From the NCBI RefSeq assembly GCF_910589175.1, contig NZ_CAJURR010000008.1, positions 17,372 to 81,371 on the forward strand: a stretch of 64,000 nt of DNA, written 5' to 3'. Positions 35,412-47,096 of the stretch are shown in pieces. Source of the DNA: an uncultured Lactobacillus sp. (GTDB taxonomy: Bacteria > Bacillota > Bacilli > Lactobacillales > Lactobacillaceae). Each line of letters begins with the position of its first letter. The stretch's first letter is position 1. The translations under genes were made by a program, and so were the position numbers. The notes below the pieces were generated by a model. The model ran no database searches and had not been told where the DNA came from. It was given only the letters and a program-made list of their open reading frames with translations.

Positions 35412-36791
35412 ATGAATAAGCAAAAAATGCCTAAAGACTTCTTCTGGGGTAATTCAGTTTCAAGTATGCAAACTGAAGGTGCCTGGGATGAAGACGGTAA
35501 AGGCTTATCAGTTTACGATGTACGACCTGCTACAGAAAATACTACAGACTGGCACACCGCGATTGATGAATACCATCGTTATGATGAGGATTTAGACCTA
35601 ATGAAAAAAATGAATATGAATATGTACCGTATTCAAATTTCATGGTCAAGAGTTTGTCCTGAAGGAGACGGTGATTTTAATCCTAAGGGAATTGAATTTT
35701 ACGACAAATTAGTAAATGCTATGCTTGATCGCGGAATCGAGCCAATGATTTGTTTTTATCACTTTGACATGCCCCTACACCTAGCAAAAGAATACAACGG
35801 TTTTATGTCACGCCATGTTGTTGACGCTTTTGTTAGATTCGGTAAAAAGATGATTGATCATTTTTCAGATCGGGTTAAATACTGGATTGTTTTTAATGAA
35901 CATAATCTTTACTTCCAAGATGAAGTATTTAACATCTCTGGTTACGAAAAAGGTGACAAAACTTTAGATGATATGTATACCATCTTCCACCACACCATGA
36001 TCAGTCATACTCGATTAGCTAATTACATCCATGAAAAATATGATGATGTAAAAATCGGCGGAATGCTTGCCTTCCAACAAATTTATCCTGAAACTTCGAA
36101 ATCTACAGATGTTTGGGCAGCAAAACAAATTCAAGAATTTTTGAATTTCAATATTTACGATGCAGATACTGGCCGCGGTTATTCACCAGAAGTACTGCAA
36201 TATGCTAAAGACCACAACATTAATTGGGATATAACTGAAGATGATAAAGAAGAAATGAAAAAAGCAAAGGCTGACTTTTTAGCTTTTAGTTACTATTCTT
36301 CTTGGACAGTTTCAGCTGATAAAATTCCTGCTGACGTTGCCCCTAACCGTTACATGAATTATGGCGGTGTAGAAAACAAGTATCTTAAGACAAATGCTTG
36401 GGGCTGGACAATTGATCCACTGGGCTTTAGAAATGCTATTACCACTATGTATAACCGTTACAAGATTCCAGTCTTCCCAATTGAAAACGGAATCGGCTTA
36501 AAAGAAACTTGGGATGGTGAGCACATGATCGAAGACGATGAACGTATTGCTTACCATGAAGAACATATTAAGGCTATGAAAGATGCGATGTTCTTAGATG
36601 GAGCTAAAGTTTTAGGTTATCTAGGCTGGGGATTAATCGATATTCCAAGTTCACATGCCGATATGGAAAAACGCTACGGTGCTGTTTACGTCAATCGTTC
36701 AAATCATGACTTAAAAGATTTAAAACGTGTTCCTAAGAAATCATTTTATTGGTTCCAAAAAGTATTAAAAGATAATGGAGACGAAATATAA
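35412..36791 (+). CDS. GH1 6-phospho-beta-glucosidase (first of three)
   Basis: 459-residue cytoplasmic GH1 enzyme. Acid/base Glu in IVFNEHNLYF, nucleophile Glu in FPIENGIGL, and the phosphate-recognition region SSHADMEKRYGAVYV. It hydrolyses 6-phospho-beta-glucosides such as cellobiose 6'-phosphate after PTS uptake. The ATG before NKQKMPKDF is chosen, with AGAGGG upstream. Its stop overlaps the IIC start (TAATG), so the enzyme and its transporter are co-translated. It is the shortest of the three GH1 paralogues here. Confidence 0.93.
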   Translation: MNKQKMPKDFFWGNSVSSMQTEGAWDEDGKGLSVYDVRPATENTTDWHTAIDEYHRYDEDLDLMKKMNMNMYRIQISWSRVCPEGDGDFNPKGIEFYDKLVNAMLDRGIEPMICFYHFDMPLHLAKEYNGFMSRHVVDAFVRFGKKMIDHFSDRVKYWIVFNEHNLYFQDEVFNISGYEKGDKTLDDMYTIFHHTMISHTRLANYIHEKYDDVKIGGMLAFQQIYPETSKSTDVWAAKQIQEFLNFNIYDADTGRGYSPEVLQYAKDHNINWDITEDDKEEMKKAKADFLAFSYYSSWTVSADKIPADVAPNRYMNYGGVENKYLKTNAWGWTIDPLGFRNAITTMYNRYKIPVFPIENGIGLKETWDGEHMIEDDERIAYHEEHIKAMKDAMFLDGAKVLGYLGWGLIDIPSSHADMEKRYGAVYVNRSNHDLKDLKRVPKKSFYWFQKVLKDNGDEI

Positions 36792-38221
36792 TGAGCGAAC
36801 AAAAACAATCAGGCTTTAGTGTGTTTGTTAATAAACGCATACTGCCTCCAGTAATGAAATTTGTTAATACTAAGGCTATCCAAGCCTTACAAAATGGTAT
36901 GATTTATACTTTACCATTTATTCTTATTGGATCTATTTTCCTAATTTTAGGAAATATTCCTATTCCAGCTGTAGCTAATGCAATTAATGCTTCCGGTTGG
37001 GGAGCATTCTTTAACCAAGCCTACACTACTACTTTTAGTATCATGGCTATGTGGGCATCAGTTGGTATTGCCTATATTTATGTTAAAAATGAAGGCTATG
37101 AGCCATTAGCTCCCGGTCTTACTTCATTAGCTGCATTCTTAATGCTTCAAACTTTAACTATTGACAGCCCATTAAAGAATGCCATGGCTAAAGGTATTGA
37201 CGGTGGAATGAGTGCAAAAGCCGTAACTGAAAATATTGATAAGTTACCACACGCTTTACAAACATTCTTAGAATCACCAGTTACAGGTGTCTTCAACATT
37301 ACCTGGCTTGGTGGCGACGGAATGATCGCTGCAATTATTGTTGGTTTATTAGTCGGCTGGATTTACTCAGCTATTATGAAAAAAGGTTGGACTATTAAGT
37401 TACCTGAACAAGTTCCAGCTGCTGTTTCTAACCAATTTACTGCTATGATTCCATCAGGAATTATCTTAATTGGTACTATGCTTATTTACGCAGGCTTTAA
37501 GTTAACTACTGGTTCAGACTTCTTACAATGGACCTACCAGACTCTTCAAATTCCACTTCAAGGTATTTCAGATTCACTTGGTGGTGCCATCGCTATTGGA
37601 TTCTTAGTACCATTCTTCTGGTTCTTTGGTGTTCACGGTGGTTTAATTGTTGGTTCTCTTGCTGGCCCTATGCTTCAAGCTAACTCTTTTGATAATGCTC
37701 AATTATATAAGGCTGGTAAATTAACTATTGCCAATGGTGCCCATGTTGTTACCAACGAATTCTACAACAACTTTATTAACTTAACTGGTTCAGGTATCAC
37801 TATTGGTTTAATTATCTTTATTTTAATTGCTGCCAAATCAGCACAATTACGTTCAATTGGTAAAGTTGAATTAGTTCCTGGTATCTTTAACATTAATGAA
37901 CCATTCCTATTCGGTTTACCTATTGTTATGAACCCATTCTTAGCAATTCCATTCTTCTTAACACCAGTTGTAGTTGCCATCTCAACTTACTTCGTAATTA
38001 GAACTGGTATTATCCCTCCTCTTAATGGTTTTGCTTGTCCATGGACAATGCCAGCTGTTATCTCTGGTTTCCTAATTGGTGGCTGGAAGATGGCAATTTG
38101 GCAAGCATGTACCTTAGTTATTTCAACCTTGATCTACTGGCCATTTGCTAGAAAGTACGACAAGATCCTAGTCCAAAGAGAAGCTACAGCGCTTAAGAAG
38201 GACGAAGCTAAAGGTAAATAA
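36791..38221 (+). CDS. PTS cellobiose/lactose-family IIC component
   Basis: 476-residue membrane channel of a lactose/cellobiose-family PTS. Signature features: early FVNTKAIQALQNGM, conserved FNINEPFLFGLPIVMNP, and FWFFGVHG. It carries a beta-glucoside across the membrane using phosphate from IIB. Translationally coupled to the GH1 gene before it; the IIB, unknown and IIA genes follow after a promoter-like gap. Confidence 0.94.
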   Translation: MSEQKQSGFSVFVNKRILPPVMKFVNTKAIQALQNGMIYTLPFILIGSIFLILGNIPIPAVANAINASGWGAFFNQAYTTTFSIMAMWASVGIAYIYVKNEGYEPLAPGLTSLAAFLMLQTLTIDSPLKNAMAKGIDGGMSAKAVTENIDKLPHALQTFLESPVTGVFNITWLGGDGMIAAIIVGLLVGWIYSAIMKKGWTIKLPEQVPAAVSNQFTAMIPSGIILIGTMLIYAGFKLTTGSDFLQWTYQTLQIPLQGISDSLGGAIAIGFLVPFFWFFGVHGGLIVGSLAGPMLQANSFDNAQLYKAGKLTIANGAHVVTNEFYNNFINLTGSGITIGLIIFILIAAKSAQLRSIGKVELVPGIFNINEPFLFGLPIVMNPFLAIPFFLTPVVVAISTYFVIRTGIIPPLNGFACPWTMPAVISGFLIGGWKMAIWQACTLVISTLIYWPFARKYDKILVQREATALKKDEAKGK

Positions 38222-38261
38222 TTTTTTAGCTATTAATTAACACTTATGATTAAAATCGTGC

Positions 38262-38300
38262 TATAATGTAAATGCTTTCAATGATGAAAGTGCATACATT
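38262..38300 (+). promoter_or_regulatory. Internal promoter with cre-like site before IIB
   Basis: A clear -10 TATAAT (38262-38267) with only weak -35 candidates. It runs directly into TGTAAATGCTTTCA (38267-38280), which matches cre except for CG to TG, and then TGAAAGTGCA, forming the inverted repeat CTTTCA-4-TGAAAG. A leader of about 90 bases precedes IIB. Confidence 0.55.
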
Positions 38301-38366
38301 TAATTTATAGATCAACACTCAAACACTGAAAAACACTTAATTAGATTTACAAAGGAGATAATTATT

Positions 38367-38690
38367 ATGGCAGATAAAACTATTATGTTAGCTTGTTCAG
38401 CAGGTATGTCAACTTCACTTTTAGTATCAAAGATGCAAAATGCAGCTAAAGAAAAAGGTAAAGACTACAAGATCTTTGCTACTGCAGCATCAGGTATCCA
38501 AGATGAAATTGATAAGGAACACCCAGATGTATTAATGCTTGGACCTCAAGTTCAATACATGGAAGACAGTGTTAAAAAGATTACTGATGAAGCAGGCATC
38601 CCATTAGCAGTTATTAATATGCAAGACTACGGTATGATGAATGGTGAGCATGTTCTTGAAACTGCTCAAGAATTAATGGGCGATAAATAG
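38367..38690 (+). CDS. PTS cellobiose-family IIB component
   Basis: 107 residues. Phosphorylated Cys10 in IMLACSAGMSTSLLV; the rest is the Rossmann-like IIB fold with LMLGPQVQYM. Transfers phosphate from IIA to the incoming sugar. AAAGGAGATAATT precedes the ATG. Confidence 0.95.
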   Translation: MADKTIMLACSAGMSTSLLVSKMQNAAKEKGKDYKIFATAASGIQDEIDKEHPDVLMLGPQVQYMEDSVKKITDEAGIPLAVINMQDYGMMNGEHVLETAQELMGDK

Positions 38691-38694
38691 TCAA

Positions 38695-38943
38695 ATGACC
38701 GACGAAGTAAAAATTGTTAATGAATTTGATCGTAATGGTCATCACTTTAAAATTGGCGTCAGCGCAGATGGACAAGTTTCTATTTATTTAGATAATGAAA
38801 CTAAAGCTCATCATGGCTATCATTTTCCAGGTATTATCCAGGTCCCTAAAGGTCTTGAGATAGACGGACAAATGCTATTGCAACTACCAATTGATTGTGA
38901 TGCAGCAATTGATCAAGGAATTCAAGAATTAAAACAAAAATAA
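38695..38943 (+). CDS. Small unknown protein in the beta-glucoside PTS operon
   Basis: 82 residues, not recognised. It begins four bases after the IIB stop and has no clear RBS, so translation probably depends on coupling to IIB. The sequence is acidic and predicted to be mostly beta-strand with a central HHGYHFPGIIQVPKG and a C-terminal helix; no membrane segment or Cys cluster beyond one Cys. A terminator-like hairpin follows. It could modulate the PTS or be an intracellular ligand sensor; this is not supported beyond context. Confidence 0.6.
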   Translation: MTDEVKIVNEFDRNGHHFKIGVSADGQVSIYLDNETKAHHGYHFPGIIQVPKGLEIDGQMLLQLPIDCDAAIDQGIQELKQK

Positions 38944-38951
38944 TTTATGGG

Positions 38952-39000
38952 AGATGCTTGCTGACATAGTAAAATAAATAATTGTCAGGAGCATCTTTTA
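38952..39000 (+). terminator. Terminator-like hairpin inside the PTS operon
   Basis: AGATGCT and CTGACA on the 5' side pair with TGTCAG and AGCATCT on the 3' side, separated by 16 bases, then TTTTATTTT. It would reduce transcription of IIA and the regulator relative to IIB. Confidence 0.6.
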
Positions 39001-39032
39001 TTTTAAAAATACTATCTAGGAGAATTAAAATT

Positions 39033-39359
39033 ATGGCACAAGAAAATAGCGATAACATGCAAGTTGTAATGGGAATTATTATGCAAGCCGGTAATGCAAA
39101 GGCTGCTGCTATGCAAGCAATCCAAGCTGCTAAAAAGGGCGACTTTGAAAAGGCTGATGAATTTATTAAGCAAGCAAACGAAGGCTTAGTTAACGCTCAC
39201 AATGTTCAAACCGATATGTTAACCCAAGAAGCACAAGGTAACCATGTAAAAGTTGACCTTTACATGGTTCATGCTCAAGACCACTTAATGACAGCTATTA
39301 CTTTTATTGATTTAGCTAAGGAAGTAGTAGCTGTCTACAAAAAAATGGCTGAAAAGTAA
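39033..39359 (+). CDS. PTS lactose/cellobiose-family IIA component
   Basis: 108-residue helical IIA. Phosphorylation His80 in VHAQDHLMTA; family helix KAAAMQAIQAAKKGDFEKA present. TAGGAG precedes the ATG before AQENSDNMQ, which is chosen over an in-frame upstream extension inside the hairpin. Its stop overlaps the regulator start (TAATG). It is the only IIA in this region and may serve both IIC proteins. Confidence 0.93.
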   Translation: MAQENSDNMQVVMGIIMQAGNAKAAAMQAIQAAKKGDFEKADEFIKQANEGLVNAHNVQTDMLTQEAQGNHVKVDLYMVHAQDHLMTAITFIDLAKEVVAVYKKMAEK

Positions 39360-40084
39360 TGACTACTGAAGCAAAGTACTTAAAAGTTGCTCGAATTCTA
39401 CAAAAAAGAATTGAAGATGGGATCTATAAACCGCAAACTCCACTTCCTGACCAAAAAACACTTGCAGAAGAATTACACGTAAGCCGTTTAACCGTTAAGA
39501 AGGCCTTAGATGGTCTACAAAGAAAAGGACTAGTCTATAAAGAATCCGGTCTTGGTACCTTTGTCTTAGGACCAGTTCCAATTCAGGATAAATTTGATTC
39601 ACCAGCGAATGCTTTTAGTGGCTTAGCTAATCTTCTAGGATCTGATGAGGTCACTAGCGATATCATTGAATTTAATGTTGAATTTCCAAATGAAGATGTT
39701 CAACATTACTTAAAATTAAAATCTAGCGATCCAGTTTACAATATTCGTCGTCTAAGACGGCTTGAAGGTAAACCTCTGATTCTGGAACATACATTTATGC
39801 CAGTTAACTTAGTTCCAGATTTAAATGAAGATATATTACATAATTCTATCTATAATTATCTTCATCATAATTTGAAACTTAAATTTGGCGTTGCCTATCG
39901 TAAAATTAAGGCTACTAAGGCTGATGATTGGGATCAACAGTATCTTCAAGCCAAAAAAGACGATCCAATCTTAGAGCTGGAACAAATTGTCTGGTTAAAC
40001 AATGGTCAACCAGTTGAATATTCAACAAGCCGAAATCGCTACAATGAACGAAATTATGTCGTTTTAGAGACAAATAGCTTTTAA
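39359..40084 (+). CDS. GntR-family regulator with UTRA domain
   Basis: 241 residues. Winged-helix N-terminus (about 5-70) with PDQKTLAEELHVSRLTVKKA, then a UTRA effector domain (about 95-235). Such regulators of PTS beta-glucoside operons sense sugar phosphates. Start overlaps the IIA stop, so it is autoregulated with the operon. A paralogue is at 42.2 kb on the other strand. Confidence 0.9.
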   Translation: MTTEAKYLKVARILQKRIEDGIYKPQTPLPDQKTLAEELHVSRLTVKKALDGLQRKGLVYKESGLGTFVLGPVPIQDKFDSPANAFSGLANLLGSDEVTSDIIEFNVEFPNEDVQHYLKLKSSDPVYNIRRLRRLEGKPLILEHTFMPVNLVPDLNEDILHNSIYNYLHHNLKLKFGVAYRKIKATKADDWDQQYLQAKKDDPILELEQIVWLNNGQPVEYSTSRNRYNERNYVVLETNSF

Positions 40085-40086
40085 GT

Positions 40087-41644
<1,558 letters not shown>

Positions 41645-41650
41645 AAAACA

Positions 41651-41688
41651 AGATAGAACCTAGCTTTTTCTAGGCTCTATTTTTTTGA
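41651..41688 (+). terminator. Terminator after second GH1 gene
   Basis: GATAGAACCTAG pairs imperfectly with CTAGGCTCTAT around six bases, followed by seven Ts. Confidence 0.82.
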
Positions 41689-41715
41689 CAAAATAGATAG
41701 AGAAAGACAGACAAA

Positions 41716-42123
41716 ATGATTACAATCAAAGAACAAGCAAACTTCGAAGCAAAAGATTTCTTTAATTACCTAGATAGGCAACTTACTCAAGCAATTAAAA
41801 AATCCCGTGGTAATGACTTACCTGTTAAAATTGCTGCAGGAACAACATATCAACAAAGAAATGTGAAAGCCGAAATCACTGAATATGAATTCGGTAAAAA
41901 ATATGTTTCAGTTTTTAAGTCACCTAAAATAGATATTAAAATTGGCTACTATTTAACCGATACACCGCAGGGTTGTCAGATTGTTTTTAAAGAGGATGTT
42001 CTTAGCTATGACGAAAAGAAACATTCTAATATCGGTACCTGGTTTTATAACTGGCAGTTAAAGCAAGGCGCAAAAAAACAACTAAAGCAAATGAAAAATA
42101 ATGTCTTAGCCTATACAAAATAA
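41716..42123 (+). CDS. DUF3284 protein associated with PTS operons
   Basis: 135-residue soluble protein of the DUF3284 family, found near beta-glucoside PTS genes of lactobacilli. Alternating strands and a C-terminal amphipathic helix (KQGAKKQLKQMKNN) resemble a START or SRPBCC-like fold, which bind small hydrophobic ligands; this is a shape-based inference. RBS is weak (GAAAGACAG). Converges with the GntR gene at 42.2 kb across a 20-bp stem terminator. Confidence 0.7.
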   Translation: MITIKEQANFEAKDFFNYLDRQLTQAIKKSRGNDLPVKIAAGTTYQQRNVKAEITEYEFGKKYVSVFKSPKIDIKIGYYLTDTPQGCQIVFKEDVLSYDEKKHSNIGTWFYNWQLKQGAKKQLKQMKNNVLAYTK

Positions 42124-42178
42124 AAATAGTCCTAGTCTCAAAGAATTTGTATTTTGAGACTAGGACTATTTTTTTAAA
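42122..42178. terminator. Bidirectional 20-bp stem terminator
   Basis: A 20-bp perfect stem (arms 42122-42141 and 42153-42172, with AGTCCTAGTCTC / GAGACTAGGACT core) with As and Ts on both ends between converging genes. Confidence 0.93.
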
Positions 42179-42872
42179 TAATATCATCAGAACTTTGATC
42201 ATAGAATTTAGAGTTTTGATAATTGTATACCAATTTAGAACTATCAAATGGTGTCCCATTGGCTAAATAGAAAGTATCATAAACTTCTAAACAGGGATCT
42301 CCTTCTTCTAATTCTAGATATTTTGCTTCATCGGCTCTTAACTTTCTAACGCGCATATATTTATCAGAGAAACGAATTTCTTTCTTTAAACCATCCTTGA
42401 TATAGTCAAAAATCGATCCCTCAGCAATTTCCTTACTCATAAACGGAATAATGCTCTTAGGATAATACGATTCTTCTAAAACAAATGGCTTACCTTCTTG
42501 TCTGCGCAATCTTTTTATAAAGTAACATACTTCATCAGAATGCAGATAGTCACATAAAGGTTTAGGGGGCCTTTTCTCAGCAAACTCAATTACTTCAGTA
42601 GTAGGATCTTTTAAAACATGAGCAAACCCGGCGTTATCAGTAAGTGACATATAACCATCTCGCCCTGTAGGTCTGACAAAAACGCCAGAACCTTGAACTT
42701 TATAAACTATTCCTCGTTGAGTTAACAAAGTAATCGCCTGTAAGATAGTAGATTTACCAACTTGATATTCTTTCATTAATTCGGTAATTGTTGGTAATTT
42801 ATCTCCATGATGAAGTTTGTTTTTGGTGATATAAACTTTTATTTTATCCGCAACTAATTCATATTTTTTCAT
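42174..42872 (-). CDS. GntR-family regulator with UTRA domain (second)
   Basis: 232 residues; winged-helix domain with TITELMKEYQVGKSTILQAI, then UTRA domain. It lies downstream of a IIC gene on the same strand and is likely to control the divergent IIC and GH1 genes around 44.9 kb. Separated from the IIC gene by a terminator. Confidence 0.9.
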   Translation of the reverse strand: MKKYELVADKIKVYITKNKLHHGDKLPTITELMKEYQVGKSTILQAITLLTQRGIVYKVQGSGVFVRPTGRDGYMSLTDNAGFAHVLKDPTTEVIEFAEKRPPKPLCDYLHSDEVCYFIKRLRRQEGKPFVLEESYYPKSIIPFMSKEIAEGSIFDYIKDGLKKEIRFSDKYMRVRKLRADEAKYLELEEGDPCLEVYDTFYLANGTPFDSSKLVYNYQNSKFYDQSSDDII

Positions 42873-42888
42873 TACTATGTCCTTAAAA

Positions 42889-42931
42889 TAAAAATCTTCA
42901 TAGTTATATTTTAAACTACGAAGATTTTAAA
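42889..42931 (-). terminator. Terminator after second IIC gene
   Basis: AAAATCTTC(G/A)TAGTT arms pair around eight bases, with TTTTATTTT following on the minus strand. Confidence 0.8.
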
Positions 42932-42947
42932 AGTCTATACTTTTTAA

Positions 42948-44300
42948 TTATGCTTTAGTAGCATCTGCTTGTTCCTTCTTAAGCAATTCGTTGTCATAGT
43001 GCTTAATAAATGGATACCAAATCAAGAAGGCAATTATAGCATTGACCAAGGCTAAAACGAAACCTTGCCAACTAGCAGTAGCCATCATACCACCAAGACC
43101 TACAGGAATTGGCCATGGTTGTTGAACAATGATCTTAGGAACTAAGTGAGTTGCAATTGCAGCATAAGCAGTCATTGAACATACCATTGGAGCAGCTAAG
43201 AATGGAATAAACAATTTAATGTTATAAACAATTGGCAAACCAAATAGTAAAGGTTCGTTAATGTTAAATACAGCAGGAACAGCTTCAAGTTTACCAAGTT
43301 CTCGTAATTGCTTTGATCTAGCAGCAAATGCCATCCAAAGAGCCATACCAAGGGTAGCACCAGAACCACCCATAATTACAAAGGCGTTTGAGAATTCACC
43401 AGCAAACACATAGTGAGCACCAGCAGCATTAGCAGCCATATTTGATAAAACAATGGCTTGATAGAAACTTGAAATAATGGTTGCACCATGAATACCAAAC
43501 CACCATAAGAAGTGGATCAGGAAGAAGATAATTAATACTCCCCACCAGGTATTAGCAATATTTGAAACAAATGAGAATGGGATAAATAGGAGTTGGAAAA
43601 TATCTGTACCAAGTACAATTAAAATTACATCAATTACCGCAATAACTACTGCAATGACGAAACCAGGAATTAAGGCAGTAAATGAGTTAGCAACACCAGA
43701 TGGAACAGATGCTGGCATCTTAATACGCCAATTATGTTTAATACAGAAGCGATAAATTTGAACAGTTAACCAAGCAACGATCAAACCAGTAAAAATACCA
43801 GTCGCACCAATTCTTGTTAAACCTGATCCAGAGATACCATATCCTCCGGCAACAACATTATCTTTCTTTAAGATATTAACAAAAATAGTATTGCCGCCCT
43901 TCCAAACTAATTGTGGAACGGTAATGAATAGGCCCATTAAAGTTAAGAAAACAGCGTTTAATGGATCAAGCAATAAGTTTTCTTCTTTGCGATAAATATC
44001 GGCATAGTTATAAGCGAATGATCCAGCAAAGTATATCGCAATAATACCCATTGTGGCGTTGTAAATAACAGTATAAATATTGTTAAAACGTCCAAATGTA
44101 TTGTTATAAAAATCTACAAATCCTTTAGCAGTAATAACTTGTGTTAAAACTGTTAAGACCAAAAACATAGATCCAATGATAGAAAAGGCAATAATAGAAT
44201 AACCAGCACCCATAATTGCACGTACAAAACGTGAACCTGAGAACTTACCTAAAGCCTTCATCATTTTATCTTTAAATGATGGTTGCGCAGTGTCAGACAT
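42948..44300 (-). CDS. PTS cellobiose-family IIC component (second)
   Basis: 450-residue IIC with the family motifs FNINEPLLFGLPIVYN and FLWWFGIHGATII. No IIA or IIB of its own lies alongside, so it probably shares the IIA and IIB encoded at 38.4-39.4 kb or elsewhere. The divergent GH1 gene at 45 kb is the likely partner hydrolase. The 22-base gap to the upstream membrane protein shows co-transcription. Confidence 0.93.
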   Translation of the reverse strand: MSDTAQPSFKDKMMKALGKFSGSRFVRAIMGAGYSIIAFSIIGSMFLVLTVLTQVITAKGFVDFYNNTFGRFNNIYTVIYNATMGIIAIYFAGSFAYNYADIYRKEENLLLDPLNAVFLTLMGLFITVPQLVWKGGNTIFVNILKKDNVVAGGYGISGSGLTRIGATGIFTGLIVAWLTVQIYRFCIKHNWRIKMPASVPSGVANSFTALIPGFVIAVVIAVIDVILIVLGTDIFQLLFIPFSFVSNIANTWWGVLIIFFLIHFLWWFGIHGATIISSFYQAIVLSNMAANAAGAHYVFAGEFSNAFVIMGGSGATLGMALWMAFAARSKQLRELGKLEAVPAVFNINEPLLFGLPIVYNIKLFIPFLAAPMVCSMTAYAAIATHLVPKIIVQQPWPIPVGLGGMMATASWQGFVLALVNAIIAFLIWYPFIKHYDNELLKKEQADATKA

Positions 44301-44322
44301 AGTACATCCCCCTCAATTTGTC

Positions 44323-44820
44323 CTACTGTCTATTACTTTCAAATGTCTTAATTGCTCGTGCATATTTGTCGCGACCATTTTGAATGTTACTAATCCTTCT
44401 TAAGATTAAGATAGAGCCTAGTATTCCAATAATTAAAATTGTAAAAATTACATTTGCGACATCATTTGTAGCCATAAAAGGAAATAGAATCTTTCCAAAT
44501 GGTAAATAGCAACTCATAGCAAAGATTACATTTGCAACTAGCTGGAGTTGATAATACAGTTTTGTAAATTTTAAGTCAGTATTTCTGACATTCCACTTAC
44601 TTACCTGCTCTACTGAAGCTATTAATAATAAAACAAATAATAATCCTGAAATTATCGAAGCAACAATATCGTGGTAACAAATTGCAAAAACTAACCAAAA
44701 GAGATTAGTGAATAAGAACGCCGCAGAAAAATAACGAATCATTAAATAGCGGCTAAAATTTATAGATCTCACACTCATGTCATGTTTCTTTTGTTCTAAA
44801 CTCTGATCTCTTTTAATCAT
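44323..44820 (-). CDS. Unknown four-helix membrane protein next to PTS IIC
   Basis: 165 residues; charged N-terminus (KRDQSLEQKKHDM) followed by about four membrane helices in two hairpins separated by a hydrophilic stretch (EQVSKWNVRNTDLKF), and a basic C-terminus. No family recognised. I start at ATG because AAAGGGCAG lies upstream; a GTG 16 codons earlier is less likely. It is the first gene of a IIC transcription unit, suggesting an accessory role in beta-glucoside transport. Confidence 0.55.
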   Translation of the reverse strand: MIKRDQSLEQKKHDMSVRSINFSRYLMIRYFSAAFLFTNLFWLVFAICYHDIVASIISGLLFVLLLIASVEQVSKWNVRNTDLKFTKLYYQLQLVANVIFAMSCYLPFGKILFPFMATNDVANVIFTILIIGILGSILILRRISNIQNGRDKYARAIKTFESNRQ

Positions 44821-44886
44821 TATTGTATCTGCCCTTTCAATATTGTTCCTGAACAATTCAGACAACACCTGTATAATACCTCAAAA

Positions 44887-46467
<1,581 letters not shown>

Positions 46468-46474
46468 TTATTCA

Positions 46475-46512
46475 AAAATAGGATTTAGAAAGTACTCTAA
46501 ATCCTATTTTTT
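46475..46512 (+). terminator. Terminator after third GH1 gene
   Basis: AAAATAGGATTTAGA pairs with TCTAAATCCTATTTT around six bases, T tract follows. Confidence 0.9.
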
Positions 46513-46520
46513 CATTCTTA

Positions 46521-46579
46521 TTAGCACCGTTCTAATTAGTGTGCTAAATATTTTACTTTCCCTACGGACCTACTACAAT
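46521..46579 (+). promoter_or_regulatory. CIRCE-like operator and promoter of hsp20
   Basis: TTAGCACCG-N9-GTGTGCTAA (46521-46547) matches the HrcA operator CIRCE (TTAGCACTC-N9-GAGTGCTAA) with changes only in the inner bases of each arm. A -10 TACAAT (46574-46579) lies downstream. Confidence 0.7.
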
Positions 46580-46616
46580 AGAGATTGTAGAGAGCGTAAT
46601 GGAAGGAAGTTTTATT

Positions 46617-47048
46617 ATGGCAAACGAAATGATGAAAAATCGTAACAACGATAATATGATGGATCAATTAAGCGATTGGTTTAGTTTTCCAAAAGACTTT
46701 TTTGACGACAGTTCCATCAAGAACATTATGCAATCTGATGTAGCAGAAACTGACAAGGACTATATTGTTAAAGTTGACATGCCAGGAATGGATAAGAAGG
46801 ACATCAAAGTTTCATATAAAGATGGCGTCCTAAACGTTTCAGGTAGCCGGGATTCATTCGATAACTTAGACGATAATAACGGTAACGTTCTTCACCGGGA
46901 AAGAAGCGTTGGTCACATTCAAAGAAGTTACCGCATCCCTGATGTTGACTCTAAAGAAATTTCCGCAAAAGACGTTAATGGTGTTTTAACTATTACCTTG
47001 CCAAAATTAACTGAAGAAGATAAGGAAAATACAATTAATATTGAATAA
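46617..47048 (+). CDS. Small heat shock protein Hsp20
   Basis: 143-residue alpha-crystallin domain chaperone that holds unfolding proteins in the cytoplasm. N-terminal arm rich in Met, Asn and Asp (residues 1-40), alpha-crystallin domain about 45-135 with YIVKVDMPGMDKKDI and the closing VLTITLPK. The ATG before ANEMMKNR is used, with GGAAGGAAG upstream. The CIRCE-like site suggests HrcA control. Confidence 0.95.
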   Translation: MANEMMKNRNNDNMMDQLSDWFSFPKDFFDDSSIKNIMQSDVAETDKDYIVKVDMPGMDKKDIKVSYKDGVLNVSGSRDSFDNLDDNNGNVLHRERSVGHIQRSYRIPDVDSKEISAKDVNGVLTITLPKLTEEDKENTINIE

Positions 47049-47062
47049 ATACTTGGATAAGA

Positions 47063-47096
47063 AAAAGGCATCCCGCATAAGCGAGATGTCTTTTAA
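47063..47096. terminator. Terminator between hsp20 and greA-like gene
   Basis: AAAAGGCATC pairs with GATGTCTTTT (one wobble) around 12 bases with partial CG pairing; serves converging genes. Confidence 0.75.
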
